Origin: an uncultured Bryobacteraceae bacterium
Lineage (GTDB): Bacteria; Acidobacteriota; Terriglobia; Bryobacterales; Bryobacteraceae
Direction: 5' to 3'
DNA: 64,000 bases
Assembly: GCA_937920635.1 (NCBI GenBank)
Contig: CAKZUE010000014.1
Coordinates: 1-64,000 of the forward strand
Below the pieces are notes generated by a model. The model worked only from the letters and a program-made list of their open reading frames with translations. It had not been told where the DNA came from and made no database searches. This document shows positions 9,975 to 18,009 of the stretch, in pieces. The translations under genes were made by a program, and so were the position numbers. The stretch's first letter is position 1. Each line of letters starts with the position of its first letter.

Positions 9975-10688
9975 ATGATCGCGGAAGCGGCGGCAGTGTT
10001 GCTCGGCACGGCGGGCGTCCTCGCCTGGGGCGCGCGCGGGCGCTCCGCGCAACTGTTCTGCCCCTCCGTCTGGCGCGGACCGAAATCGCGGCGCGCACTC
10101 GCGCTCACCTTCGACGACGGTCCCAGCGAATCCACGCTCGATCTGCTGAGCCTGCTCCATACCTATGCCGTGCGGGCCACGTTTTTCCAGCTCGGCCATC
10201 ACGCCCGCCGGCTGCCGCGCCTGGTGCTTCGCTGCGTCGAAGAAGGCCACGAACTCGGCAACCACTCCGACCGCCACCACGGCCTCTGGCTGCGCTCGCC
10301 GCAGTTCATCCGCGACGAGATCGAGCGCGCGCAGGAGTCCATTACGCACATCGCCGGCGCGCCGCCCCGCTGGTTCCGCGCCCCGTACGGCGTGCGCTGG
10401 TTCGGCATGCGCCCGGTCCTGCGCCAGCTCGGATTGAAACACGTGGCCTGGAGCGTGCTCGCACGCGACTACGCGCTGGACGCTGAGGGGATCGTAAACC
10501 ACGTCGGACCCCGGATCCGCCCCGGCGCCATCCTCTGCTTCCACGACGGGCGCGGGATGCGCCACTCGCCGGACATCTCGGCCACCCTCGGCGCGCTGGA
10601 AACTCTGCTGCCGCGCCTGCTCGAGGAAGGCTACGAGTTTCTCACCGTGAGCGAACTCGTCGAGGCGGGAGGTTCGGCAAAGCAGTGA
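9975..10688 (+). CDS. Polysaccharide deacetylase (NodB-homology domain), membrane-anchored
   Basis: A 237-residue carbohydrate esterase family 4 protein. A short hydrophobic N-terminus (about residues 4-20) probably anchors it in the inner membrane. Motif 1 is TFDDGP (45-50) with the catalytic and metal-binding aspartates; motif 2 is HSDRH (97-101), the zinc ligands; motif 3 is RAPYG. Relatives remove acetyl groups from peptidoglycan or chitin-like polysaccharides. The stop overlaps the start of the MFS gene in GTGA form, so the two are co-translated. Substrate unknown. Confidence 0.88.
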   Translation: MIAEAAAVLLGTAGVLAWGARGRSAQLFCPSVWRGPKSRRALALTFDDGPSESTLDLLSLLHTYAVRATFFQLGHHARRLPRLVLRCVEEGHELGNHSDRHHGLWLRSPQFIRDEIERAQESITHIAGAPPRWFRAPYGVRWFGMRPVLRQLGLKHVAWSVLARDYALDAEGIVNHVGPRIRPGAILCFHDGRGMRHSPDISATLGALETLLPRLLEEGYEFLTVSELVEAGGSAKQ

Positions 10689-11920
10689 CGGAGCGGACCG
10701 CGCGCCCCGTGCGGGAAACCATCCGCCTGTGGACGCCCGCGGCGGCAATGCTGGCAGCGTCGCTGATCAGCTACATCGACCGCAACACGCTGGCGCTGCT
10801 GGCGCCGACGATCCTGGCCGAATGCCGGCTGAGCGCGGAACAGTATGGATGGATCCTGTCGGCCTTTTCCGTCGCCTATATGGCGGGCAATCCGCTCTGG
10901 GGCCGGTGGCTCGACCGCGCGGGCGTCCGCCGCACCATGGGCGCGGCGGTTTCGCTCTGGACCGCGGCATCGGCGGCGCACGCGCTGCTGGCCAGCTTCT
11001 GGGGCTTCGCCGCCGCCCGCGCCCTGCTCGGCTTCGGCGAAGGCGCGACATTCCCCGGCGGGCTGCGCACCGTGGTGCAGACGCTGCCCGAGCACCTCCG
11101 CAGCCGCGGCGCGGCTCTGGCTTACAGCGGCGGCTCGCTGGGCGCCGTGCTGACGCCTGTCATCGTCACGCCCATTTACGCCGCCTTCGGATGGCGCGCC
11201 GCGTTTCTCTTTACCGGCCTCATCGGCGCGTTGTGGCTGCTGCTGTGGAGCCGGGTGAGCCGGCGCCCGGAGCTGCGCACCCCGCACCTGCCCGAAATGC
11301 GCGAAACAGTCCGGCTGGACTGGCGCGACCGCCGGCTGTGGGCTTTTATGGCTTCGTACGCGCTCGGCTGCCTGCCGCTGGCGTTCGTGCTGTATCAGGC
11401 GCCGCTGTACTTCGGGCGCGCGCTGGGCAAGACCCAGATCGAAATCGGGCGCGTCCTCTGGATTCCGCCGCTCGGCTGGGAGTGCGGCTACTTCTTCTGG
11501 GGCTGGATGGCGGACCGGCTGGCGCGCGGGCGCGAGGACGCGACGCCGGTGTTCCGCTGGCTGACCCTGGCGGCGCTGGCCGGCACGCTGCCGCTCGCCT
11601 GTGGCGCGCGCATCCACTCCTTTGGCTGGTTGCTGGGGCTGCTGTTCTGGGCGATGTTCATCGCCGGCGGCAACGTGATTGTCAGCCTGAGCTTCGCCAC
11701 GCGCGTGATCGCGCCGGAGCATGCGGGGCTGCTGGCAGGGCTGGGCGCGGGCTCCTGGTCGGCGTTTGTCGCGCTGGCGATGCCGTTCTTCGGGCGGCTG
11801 ATGGATCAGCGCGCCTGGGATGCCGCCTTTCTGGCCGCCGCGGCCATTCCCGTGGCGGGATTCGTGCTCTGGCTGGCGCTCACCAGCCGCGCCGTTCAGC
11901 CCGCCGGCTGCCGCAGATAA
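10685..11920 (+). CDS. MFS transporter, anion:cation symporter/hexuronate type
   Basis: A 411-residue inner-membrane protein with about twelve transmembrane helices. The GTG start overlaps the preceding stop (GTGA). The first loop contains SYIDRNTLA and the 2-3 loop GRWLDRAGVRRTMG, the MFS motif A. The helix 4 region has ALLGFGEGATFPGGLRTV, typical of the ExuT/GudP/ACS branch that moves hexuronates, glucarate or related sugar acids with protons or sodium. The upstream deacetylase suggests a sugar-related job. Its last 25 nt overlap the convergent LmbE gene. Confidence 0.85.
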   Translation: MTERTARPVRETIRLWTPAAAMLAASLISYIDRNTLALLAPTILAECRLSAEQYGWILSAFSVAYMAGNPLWGRWLDRAGVRRTMGAAVSLWTAASAAHALLASFWGFAAARALLGFGEGATFPGGLRTVVQTLPEHLRSRGAALAYSGGSLGAVLTPVIVTPIYAAFGWRAAFLFTGLIGALWLLLWSRVSRRPELRTPHLPEMRETVRLDWRDRRLWAFMASYALGCLPLAFVLYQAPLYFGRALGKTQIEIGRVLWIPPLGWECGYFFWGWMADRLARGREDATPVFRWLTLAALAGTLPLACGARIHSFGWLLGLLFWAMFIAGGNVIVSLSFATRVIAPEHAGLLAGLGAGSWSAFVALAMPFFGRLMDQRAWDAAFLAAAAIPVAGFVLWLALTSRAVQPAGCRR

Positions 11921-12660
11921 GGCGCCAGCAACTCCTGCAACAGCGGCGTGCGCGGATAGGCGTGGCCCATATACTGGCGGAAGCCCTCCGCCCATTCGAC
12001 GCCGCACAGCCTCCCGCGGCTGCGCGTCCACTCCTCCATCGTTTCCAGATAGTCGTCCATTCCGTGCTGCCTCTTCAGCCACTCGCGCTGGCTGGCGTGC
12101 GCCGCCAGCATGCGGCGCTTCAGGTCCATGACACTGCCGACATCGAGGAAGAACTGGGCGGGCACAACCTGTCCTTCGCGGTCGATGCCTTCTGCCGGAT
12201 CCATGTAATACAGGTACGGGATGGCAGGCAGCGCAGGCGCCTGATCGTAGACCTGCGTGTGATAGTTGGGGGCGGACGAGCCGAAGCAGGCATCGGTCAC
12301 CAGGCGGCTGGTGGCTTCGTGATCGCAGTGGTAGTCGCGCGGAGAAGCCGTGAGCACCAGGTCCGGGCGAAGCCGGCGGATCGCCGCCGTCACCCGGCGG
12401 CGCGAGGGGTCGTCCTCGAAAATCGAGAGGTCCTTGAAGCCGAGCGTGTGGTGTTCGGCGCCGATCACTGCCGCCGCGCGCTGCGCCTCCAGGCGGCGGA
12501 TGTCGGCGATCTCCTCGGGGCTGTGCTCGGTGCTGCCGCAGTCTCCCGAGGTCATCGTGAGGATCACCACCGTGTGCCCCGCCTGCCGGAGCAGCGCCAG
12601 CGTGCCCCCGGCGAGGAACTCGGCATCGTCGGGATGGGCGTGGATGCAGACGATTCTCAT
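11896..12660 (-). CDS. PIG-L/LmbE-family zinc deacetylase
   Basis: A 254-residue cytoplasmic protein. The ATG at 12660 overlaps the stop of the upstream 58-aa gene (ATGA) and gives the usual family start, MRIVCIHAHPDDAEF. The zinc motif AHPDD is at 8-12 and a later H-x-D-H-x-x-x element (HCDHEAT) supplies the third ligand. The family removes N-acetyl groups from sugar conjugates (GlcNAc-PI, mycothiol, bacillithiol precursors). A clear bshB1 lies at 50960-51706, so this one may have another substrate. It is third in a coupled three-gene chain. Confidence 0.87.
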   Translation of the reverse strand: MRIVCIHAHPDDAEFLAGGTLALLRQAGHTVVILTMTSGDCGSTEHSPEEIADIRRLEAQRAAAVIGAEHHTLGFKDLSIFEDDPSRRRVTAAIRRLRPDLVLTASPRDYHCDHEATSRLVTDACFGSSAPNYHTQVYDQAPALPAIPYLYYMDPAEGIDREGQVVPAQFFLDVGSVMDLKRRMLAAHASQREWLKRQHGMDDYLETMEEWTRSRGRLCGVEWAEGFRQYMGHAYPRTPLLQELLAPYLRQPAG

Positions 12661-12833
12661 AACGCTTCTTCCGGGCTCACTCGGACCAGTTCGCACTCGC
12701 AGCAGTCGCTGCACCGGCGGCACTTGCCGCAAATATGGTTATCGCAGGCGTCCTTGGTGCACCAGACGCAGATGCGCGTGGCGGGCTCGCCACAAATGCT
12801 GCAGGGGAAGGTCTGCGGCGCGTCCGGAGTCAC
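12657..12833 (-). CDS. 58-aa cysteine-rich zinc-binding (B-box-like) protein
   Basis: The GTG at 12833 overlaps the upstream stop as GTGA, and its own stop overlaps the LmbE start as ATGA, so the reading frame is fixed by both neighbours. The 58-residue product holds eleven cysteines and one histidine, starting with C11-x2-C14 and C22-x2-C25, then C30, H33, C35, C38, C41, C44, C45, C47. The first part resembles a B-box or treble-clef zinc finger (PCSICGEPATRICVWC). Zinc or Fe-S binding is inferred. A longer start at 12947 is possible but would add a low-complexity Arg/Gly leader. Confidence 0.7.
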   Translation of the reverse strand: MTPDAPQTFPCSICGEPATRICVWCTKDACDNHICGKCRRCSDCCECELVRVSPEEAL

Positions 12834-13363
12834 TTGCGCGGCCCCTGCTTCAACGTCCGTTCTCTGCAACGCTGCGCCTCCTGTTCGGCCGTTTCCCGTT
12901 CGCGCTCCCGCACCGTGGCGAGTTCCAGGACGTGCCGCCGGAGCCACTCCCTGTCGCCTGCCGCGGCCAGTTCGCTTTCCACCAGATCCGCCACAGCCGG
13001 ATTCTGATACCGGCGCACCGCCTGGCTGAGCGACTGCGCCAGGTTGATGAACGATTCCAGCCGCACCAGTGTCTCCACGGCTGTCGTCAGGCCGTTCGGC
13101 CGTTCGGCGAGCCGCGTGGCCGCGTTCTGTGCATGGCTCAGCATCTCCAGGCAGTCTTTGTATTGCTGCTCATACTGCACGGGCGCGCCCGCGGCCGTCC
13201 ACTTCTCCGGCTGGAGCCGCTCCAGCAGGGGGCGCACCTTCTCCAGTCCTTCGGCCAGCTTCACGGCGCGCGGCTTCAGCTCCCAATCCGGAAGCAGTCC
13301 CGCTTCAGGAGCGGGCGCGGCGTTCTGCGACGCCAGCAGCACCAGGGCAAGTTGCGCGAACAC
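12830..13363 (-). CDS. Secreted helical protein of unknown function
   Basis: From the GTG at 13363 the product is 177 residues: a short hydrophobic leader (VFAQLALVLLASQ) and then an almost entirely helical, charged chain with coiled-coil character, including RERERETAEQEAQR near the end. I do not recognise the family. Upstream in-frame codons stay open to 13513 but encode an Arg-rich stretch unlike protein, so the later start is preferred; its Shine-Dalgarno is weak. Its stop overlaps the start of the Cys-rich 58-aa gene (GTGA), making it the first gene of a coupled trio with the LmbE deacetylase. Confidence 0.6.
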   Translation of the reverse strand: MFAQLALVLLASQNAAPAPEAGLLPDWELKPRAVKLAEGLEKVRPLLERLQPEKWTAAGAPVQYEQQYKDCLEMLSHAQNAATRLAERPNGLTTAVETLVRLESFINLAQSLSQAVRRYQNPAVADLVESELAAAGDREWLRRHVLELATVRERERETAEQEAQRCRERTLKQGPRK

Positions 13364-13436
13364 TCTGTTGCCAGTGTACCTGCAAGACTGGCGTCCTGCA
13401 TCGAGGATGGAAACTTGAGGCAGGCCCCGCCGCGGA

Positions 13437-14246
13437 TCAGTTGCCTGGCGGGGGCGGTGGAGGTGGCGGAGGCGGAGGCGGCGTCGCGCCGGTATCGCCC
13501 GGCAGCCCGCCACCCGCCGGGGGCGGAGGAACGGGGAGATTCGTTGGGACGCCTCCCCCGCCTCCCGGGAGCCGGGGAGTCCGCACCAGGATCTGCCACA
13601 CGATGTCCGCCATGAACTGCATCACCCGGCCGCGGTCCAGCCGCCGCAGCGCCGAGAGCGGGCTGTTGCGGTAGACCACCAGCTCTTCACCGGCGTTGAG
13701 GATCTTCGGGTCGCCGTCGCGGGGCATCAGGCGGTGTTCCACCGCCACCTGGCCCTCTTCCACGACGATGTGCGTGGTCTCGTCCGAAGGATCCACGCTG
13801 ACGTCGAACACCGTGCCGCGTACCGAGATCACCGCCGTCGGCGTGTGCACGCGGTTGAAGTTGGGCGCCCCGCCGAGCTTCTGGATCTGCACCCGGATGC
13901 GGCCCAGCCACACATCCACAAGGTCCCGCCAGTTGCCGGTGTTGGCGCGGAAGGTCACACGCGAGTTAGGGAAGACTTCAAACGTGCTGCCGTCGGCCAC
14001 ACGGAATACCGCATAGCCGTCCGGCCCGGTGACCACGATCTGCTGCGGCAGCACCAGGTCTCCGGCATTCACGGCCCACAGGTAGGAATCCCGCAGTAGC
14101 GAGACGTTGCCCTGCACGGTGACCGCCGTGGCCGCGGCAGCGCTGGCCGAACTGTTCCAGAACTGCGCCGACACGGGCAGCGCCGCCAGCAGCAGCGACA
14201 AAACTGCTGCCCACCGGACGTACGGCAGGTGCACGGTCCTCTTCAT
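13437..14246 (-). CDS. Secreted FecR-domain protein with proline-rich tail
   Basis: A 269-residue protein. ATG at 14246 is followed by a signal peptide (MKRTVHLPYVRWAAVLSLLL, cleaved near VSAQ). Residues about 40-190 form a FecR beta-helix-like domain with VFRVADGSTFEVFPNSRV and TAVISVRGTVFDV. Unlike sigma regulators of the FecR type there is no anti-sigma helix or transmembrane segment, and no ECF sigma gene nearby; such stand-alone FecR proteins are common in Acidobacteriota. The C-terminal 40 residues are Gly/Pro-rich and end in a run of twelve prolines before GN. Divergent from the BNR-repeat gene. Confidence 0.8.
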   Translation of the reverse strand: MKRTVHLPYVRWAAVLSLLLAALPVSAQFWNSSASAAAATAVTVQGNVSLLRDSYLWAVNAGDLVLPQQIVVTGPDGYAVFRVADGSTFEVFPNSRVTFRANTGNWRDLVDVWLGRIRVQIQKLGGAPNFNRVHTPTAVISVRGTVFDVSVDPSDETTHIVVEEGQVAVEHRLMPRDGDPKILNAGEELVVYRNSPLSALRRLDRGRVMQFMADIVWQILVRTPRLPGGGGGVPTNLPVPPPPAGGGLPGDTGATPPPPPPPPPPPPGN

Positions 14247-14375
14247 TCGGGACCTCGAAGCTCTAATGTACCACCAAAAATGCTCTGCACGAATAGGTCC
14301 GCCCCCTGAATTCATTGAAATGTCAACAGGATGTCTGGAGGAACGGCCCCGGCCGGACGATGGTGTCAGGGTAGA

Positions 14376-16253
14376 ATGGACGCAGGCGTGAGTCGAACTG
14401 CCACAATTGGTCTCCTGGCGGCGCTGGCCGCGGCCATGCCGGCGGTCCATGCGCAATCCATCGCGTGGCGCCGGATCGGCAACACGTCGCTGGTGGCAGG
14501 CCAGGCATCGGTGGCGGGGGGCGCTGTGGAGCGCGTCTGGTTCGGCCCGTCGGGGCGCCTGTTTGTGCGGCTGCCTGAAGGCCGCGTATACGCTGGCGAC
14601 GGCACAGGCGCGTGGGGAGAGGCGCCGGACGCCCGGCCGCAGCAGGCTTCCACAAGAACCGGATCGAAGCCGGAAGGCGGCGCGCGCATTCTGGAGCTCG
14701 GCCCCGTCCAGTATGCAGGCGGGCGCCACGTCTGGCGTTCCGATGACGGCGGCGTCTCGTGGCGGAACCTGACCGCCTGGGCGGGCGGATCGCTGCTGGG
14801 CGGCGCGGTGCGCGATCTGGCCGCGGATCCGGAAAATCCGGAGCGGATCGCCGCCGCCACGGAGTCGGGCGTCTGGCTCTCGCAGGATGGAGGCCGCTCC
14901 TGGGCCGGGCTGAACGAAGGGCTGCCTTCGCTGCCGGTGCGCCGCATCCTGGCCGCTCCCGCCGGAAGCCGTGGCGTGCGCATCGCCGTGGAACGCGGCG
15001 GGCGGCTGGAGGAGTTCGAGTGGTATCCGGGGCAGCGCCTGGGTTGGTTCCCGGCTCCGGAAGGGCTGATGGCGCGCGAAGAGGCGCTGCGGCAGCGGTG
15101 GGAGAGCGAACTGGGAGTGGCGGTTACCGCAGCGGGCGAGGCTGGCGGGGCGATTTTTCTGGGCGCTGCCGGAGGGCGTCTGCTGGCCAGCTCCGACGAG
15201 GGGCGCACCTGGCGTAGCTTCGACATCCCGGATGCGGGCGACGTGTTGCGGATTTGGACCGACGGCGCGGACCGCAGCTTTGCGCTTGCCACGCTGGCTG
15301 CGGGCGCCGATGAAGCGCCGCGCCTGCTGCGCACGCTGAACGGGGGCGTGTGGTGGGATGATCTCTCGGCAGGGCTTCCGCCGGGCCATGTGTACTCGGT
15401 GGCGGCGGACCGCGAGACTGGCGCCATTTACGCCGCCACGGATGCGGGCCTCTACTGGACCATTGGCGATCTGCGCAACCCCTCGCCTGCTACGCCCTGG
15501 CAGCTCGCCGGGGCGGGATTGCCCCGCGCGCCGGTGCGCGACGTGCGCCTCGATGATGGCGGGCTGACGCTGCTGGCGGCGGTGGAGGGGCACGGCGTCT
15601 TCGCCGCGCCCGCGCCGCACCGCCGGCGCGCCCCGCGGCTCGTGCACAGCGCGGATCTCTCCTCGCGGCCCGCCGCGCCCGGCGCGCTGATGACGCTGGT
15701 GGGCGCCCGCGCCGCTTCCGCCGCAGCCGGCGGCCTTCCCGCGCCGGTGCTCGACTCCGGCGTCGAGCAGTCCCAGATTCAACTCCCCTTCGAATTGACG
15801 GGCGGCTCGGTGGCGGTGATGGTGGATACGGGCGCACGGCGCCTTTCCTTCGGGCTGGCGCTGGCCCCCGCCTCCCCGGCGATTCTGGTCGACCACGAAG
15901 GCACGCCGATGGTGCTGGACGCCGATTCGGGCGCGCCCGTGGAGTTGATGAATCCGGCGCGCCCGGGCATGACGCTCCAGATCCTGATGAGCGGGCTGGG
16001 GCGCGTGGAGCCGTCGTGGCCTGCCGGGCTTCCGGCGCCGCTGGAGAACCCTCCCGCGGTGACGGCGCCGGTCCGCGTGTGGCTGGGAACGGCCCCGCTG
16101 GAGGTTCGCCGCGCCACGCTCGCGCCCGGTTATGTCGGCTTCTATCTCGTCGAGGCCGAACTGCCCGCCCTGCTCGATGAAGGCATCCATGAGCTGAGCG
16201 TCGAGGCGGGCGGAGTCCGCAGCAACCGCGTGCGGATCTACGCCGTTCCATGA
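14376..16253 (+). CDS. Secreted BNR/sortilin-like repeat protein with C-terminal TIGR03437 domain
   Basis: A 625-residue exported protein. A signal peptide ends near VHAQ (about residue 27). Residues 30-420 hold beta-propeller repeats with Asp-box style motifs (SDDGGVSWRNL, SQDGGRSWAGL, SSDEGRTWRSF). The last 200 residues (PASPAILVDHEGTPMVLD, NPARPGMTLQILMSGLG, GYVGFYLVEAELP) match the Solibacter-type C-terminal domain TIGR03437, which supports the taxonomic guess. A TAGAAT hexamer at 14372-14377 overlaps the ATG at 14376, so the GTG at 14388 (giving 621 aa) is a real alternative start. Function unknown; an extracellular sugar or surface-binding role is possible. Confidence 0.78.
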   Translation: MDAGVSRTATIGLLAALAAAMPAVHAQSIAWRRIGNTSLVAGQASVAGGAVERVWFGPSGRLFVRLPEGRVYAGDGTGAWGEAPDARPQQASTRTGSKPEGGARILELGPVQYAGGRHVWRSDDGGVSWRNLTAWAGGSLLGGAVRDLAADPENPERIAAATESGVWLSQDGGRSWAGLNEGLPSLPVRRILAAPAGSRGVRIAVERGGRLEEFEWYPGQRLGWFPAPEGLMAREEALRQRWESELGVAVTAAGEAGGAIFLGAAGGRLLASSDEGRTWRSFDIPDAGDVLRIWTDGADRSFALATLAAGADEAPRLLRTLNGGVWWDDLSAGLPPGHVYSVAADRETGAIYAATDAGLYWTIGDLRNPSPATPWQLAGAGLPRAPVRDVRLDDGGLTLLAAVEGHGVFAAPAPHRRRAPRLVHSADLSSRPAAPGALMTLVGARAASAAAGGLPAPVLDSGVEQSQIQLPFELTGGSVAVMVDTGARRLSFGLALAPASPAILVDHEGTPMVLDADSGAPVELMNPARPGMTLQILMSGLGRVEPSWPAGLPAPLENPPAVTAPVRVWLGTAPLEVRRATLAPGYVGFYLVEAELPALLDEGIHELSVEAGGVRSNRVRIYAVP

Positions 16254-16267
16254 TTGAGGGAGGTTTT

Positions 16268-16801
16268 ATGCGAATCGTGCGCCTCTTGTTGCCGGTGCTG
16301 GCCGCCGCCTTCGTCTCCGCTCAGGACAAGGGCGAGAAGCTGGCCCCGTACTATCCGACGCCGGAAACCGTGGTCGAGCGAATGCTGAAGCTCGGCGGCT
16401 TGAAGGCCGGGGAAAAGATGTACGACCTGGGTTCCGGCGACGGGCGCATCGTGATCATGGCGGCGGACCGCTTCAAGGCCAACGCCGTCGGGGTGGAGTT
16501 CGACGAGGATCTCGTCAAGCAGTCCTCGGACCGCATCCGCGCCCTGGGGCTGGAGAAGCGCGCCCGCATCATCCACGGCGACCTGCTGCAACAGAACTAT
16601 TCAGACGCCGATCTGGTGACCATCTACCTGTTGCCGTCCGCCGTGGAAAAGGCGAAGCCGCTGCTCGAGAAGCAACTGAAGAAAGGCGCGCGCGTCGTGG
16701 CGCACGACTTCGGCATTCCGGGCTGGACGCCGGTGAAGGAAGAGCACATCGAGGACGACGGCGAGGGACGCGCGCACACGCTCTACCTGTATGTGAGGTG
16801 A
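16268..16801 (+). CDS. Exported SAM-dependent methyltransferase-like protein (FAM173-like), copy 1
   Basis: A 177-residue class I methyltransferase fold. ATG at 16268 follows GGGAGG and starts a signal peptide ending near VSAQ (residue 19). Motif I is YDLGSGDGRIV (52-62), then an acidic residue at the end of strand 2 (GVEFDED), GDLLQQNYSDADLVTIYLLPS as motif IV/V. These match FAM173/ATPSCKMT-type protein-lysine methyltransferases (PYxPTPxxVVxxML at the N-terminus, YYPTPETVVERML here). SAM is a cytoplasmic cofactor, so an exported form is puzzling. A paralogue is at 55293-55874. It starts 14 nt after the BNR-protein stop. Confidence 0.78.
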   Translation: MRIVRLLLPVLAAAFVSAQDKGEKLAPYYPTPETVVERMLKLGGLKAGEKMYDLGSGDGRIVIMAADRFKANAVGVEFDEDLVKQSSDRIRALGLEKRARIIHGDLLQQNYSDADLVTIYLLPSAVEKAKPLLEKQLKKGARVVAHDFGIPGWTPVKEEHIEDDGEGRAHTLYLYVR

Positions 16802-16808
16802 GACCCGC

Positions 16809-17975
16809 ATGATCCACGCCGATCAGATTGTGCTGCCGTACCTCTGGCGGCGCTATCTGAGCGTGCTGCGGGCGCTGGTCACCGGCGCCTGCCTGGGCAT
16901 CCTGGTGGCGGAAGGCGGGCTGGAATCGGCGACGTGGATCTTCATCCTCTCCGTCGTCACCGTCTACAGCCTCGTGTCCATCTTCTGGCGCTGGGCGGAG
17001 CGCATCGACCGCGGGGGGCTGCTCAACACCGCCCTGGACGTTGCCGCCTTTCTGCTGTGTGCCGTGCTGGCGGGCGAGCAGCGGTTCTGGCTCCAGGCGT
17101 TCGCCGCGTTCTATCTGTTTCTGGCCGCGTCGACGCTGCTTGAGTGGCGCGACGTGCTGCTGACCACGGTGCTCACGCTGGCTTTCATTAACAGCCTGGA
17201 ACCGGCAGGCATGGAGCGGCTCCAGCCGCTGCTGCTGATCCTTGGCATGTTCGGCTGCATTGTGGCGTTGCAGCGGCAGAGCATACTGGACCGGCTTTCG
17301 GCCGCCTCGCGGCAGGCGGTGCTCAGCCGCATGGAGGCGCAGAAGGCGCGTGAAGACGAGCGCGAGCGCATCGCGGCGGACTTCCATGACGGGCCGCTGC
17401 AAAGCTTCATCTCGATCCAGATGCGGCTCGAGATCCTCCGCAAGATGCTGGAGCGGAATTTCGAGGCGGGCATGCAGGAGCTGCGGGAGTTGCAGCAGAT
17501 CTGCGCCCGGCAGGTGACCGAGGTGCGCAGCTTCATCCGCGGCATGCGTCCGGTGGAAGTGGATGGGGCCGGGCTGGCCGCCGCGCTGCGCTCCACGGCG
17601 GGCTTTTTTCAGAAAGACTCCGGCATCCCCACCGCGTTCCGCGCCGCGCCGGAAGCGATGCACGACGATCTGGAAGCCCGCCCCGAGATCATCCAGATCG
17701 TGCGCGAGGCTCTGAACAATATCCGCAAGCATTCCTCCGCTTCCCGCGCCGCCGTGTCGCTGGACCGCCAGAACGGGCAGATCCTGCTGCGGATCGAAGA
17801 CGACGGGACGGGCTTCCCCTTCTCCGGGCGGTTCACGCTGGAAGAGCTGGAACTGCTGCGGCTCGGTCCGCAAAGCATCATGCGGCGCGTGCGCGCGCTC
17901 GACGGCAGCCTCGTCGTCGACTCGCACCCGGCGCGCGGCGCGGGGCTGGAGATCCGCCTGCCGATCGAGAACTGA
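16809..17975 (+). CDS. Membrane histidine kinase, NarL-type (HisKA_3), orphan
   Basis: A 388-residue sensor. Residues 1-155 hold about five or six transmembrane helices, a compact 5TM-like sensor without a large periplasmic loop. The dimerisation/phosphoacceptor segment has ERERIAADFHDGPLQSF with H193, typical of the HisKA_3 class (LiaS/DesK/NarX-like). The ATPase domain shows REALNNIRKHS (N box) and EDDGTGFPF (G1), then a second Gly-rich segment near the C-terminus. It begins 7 nt after the methyltransferase stop. No response regulator is adjacent, so its partner must be elsewhere. The signal is unknown. Confidence 0.87.
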   Translation: MIHADQIVLPYLWRRYLSVLRALVTGACLGILVAEGGLESATWIFILSVVTVYSLVSIFWRWAERIDRGGLLNTALDVAAFLLCAVLAGEQRFWLQAFAAFYLFLAASTLLEWRDVLLTTVLTLAFINSLEPAGMERLQPLLLILGMFGCIVALQRQSILDRLSAASRQAVLSRMEAQKAREDERERIAADFHDGPLQSFISIQMRLEILRKMLERNFEAGMQELRELQQICARQVTEVRSFIRGMRPVEVDGAGLAAALRSTAGFFQKDSGIPTAFRAAPEAMHDDLEARPEIIQIVREALNNIRKHSSASRAAVSLDRQNGQILLRIEDDGTGFPFSGRFTLEELELLRLGPQSIMRRVRALDGSLVVDSHPARGAGLEIRLPIEN

Positions 17976-17996
17976 CGCCGCGGCGCCTGCGGCCTT

Positions 17997-18002
17997 TACA
18001 AT
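17997..18002 (+). promoter_or_regulatory. -10 element (TACAAT) for leaderless gatB
   Basis: TACAAT ends 7 nt before the gatB ATG at 18010. A GAAGG in the gap is only 1 nt from the ATG, too close to act as a Shine-Dalgarno. A weak -35-like CTGACG lies 19 nt upstream. Confidence 0.5.
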
Positions 18003-18009
18003 CGAAGGC

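Noticed and set aside
13437-16190. A 917-codon open frame on the minus strand
   Set aside because: Only 13437-14246 (FecR-like) is coding. The rest is the shadow of the BNR-repeat gene.
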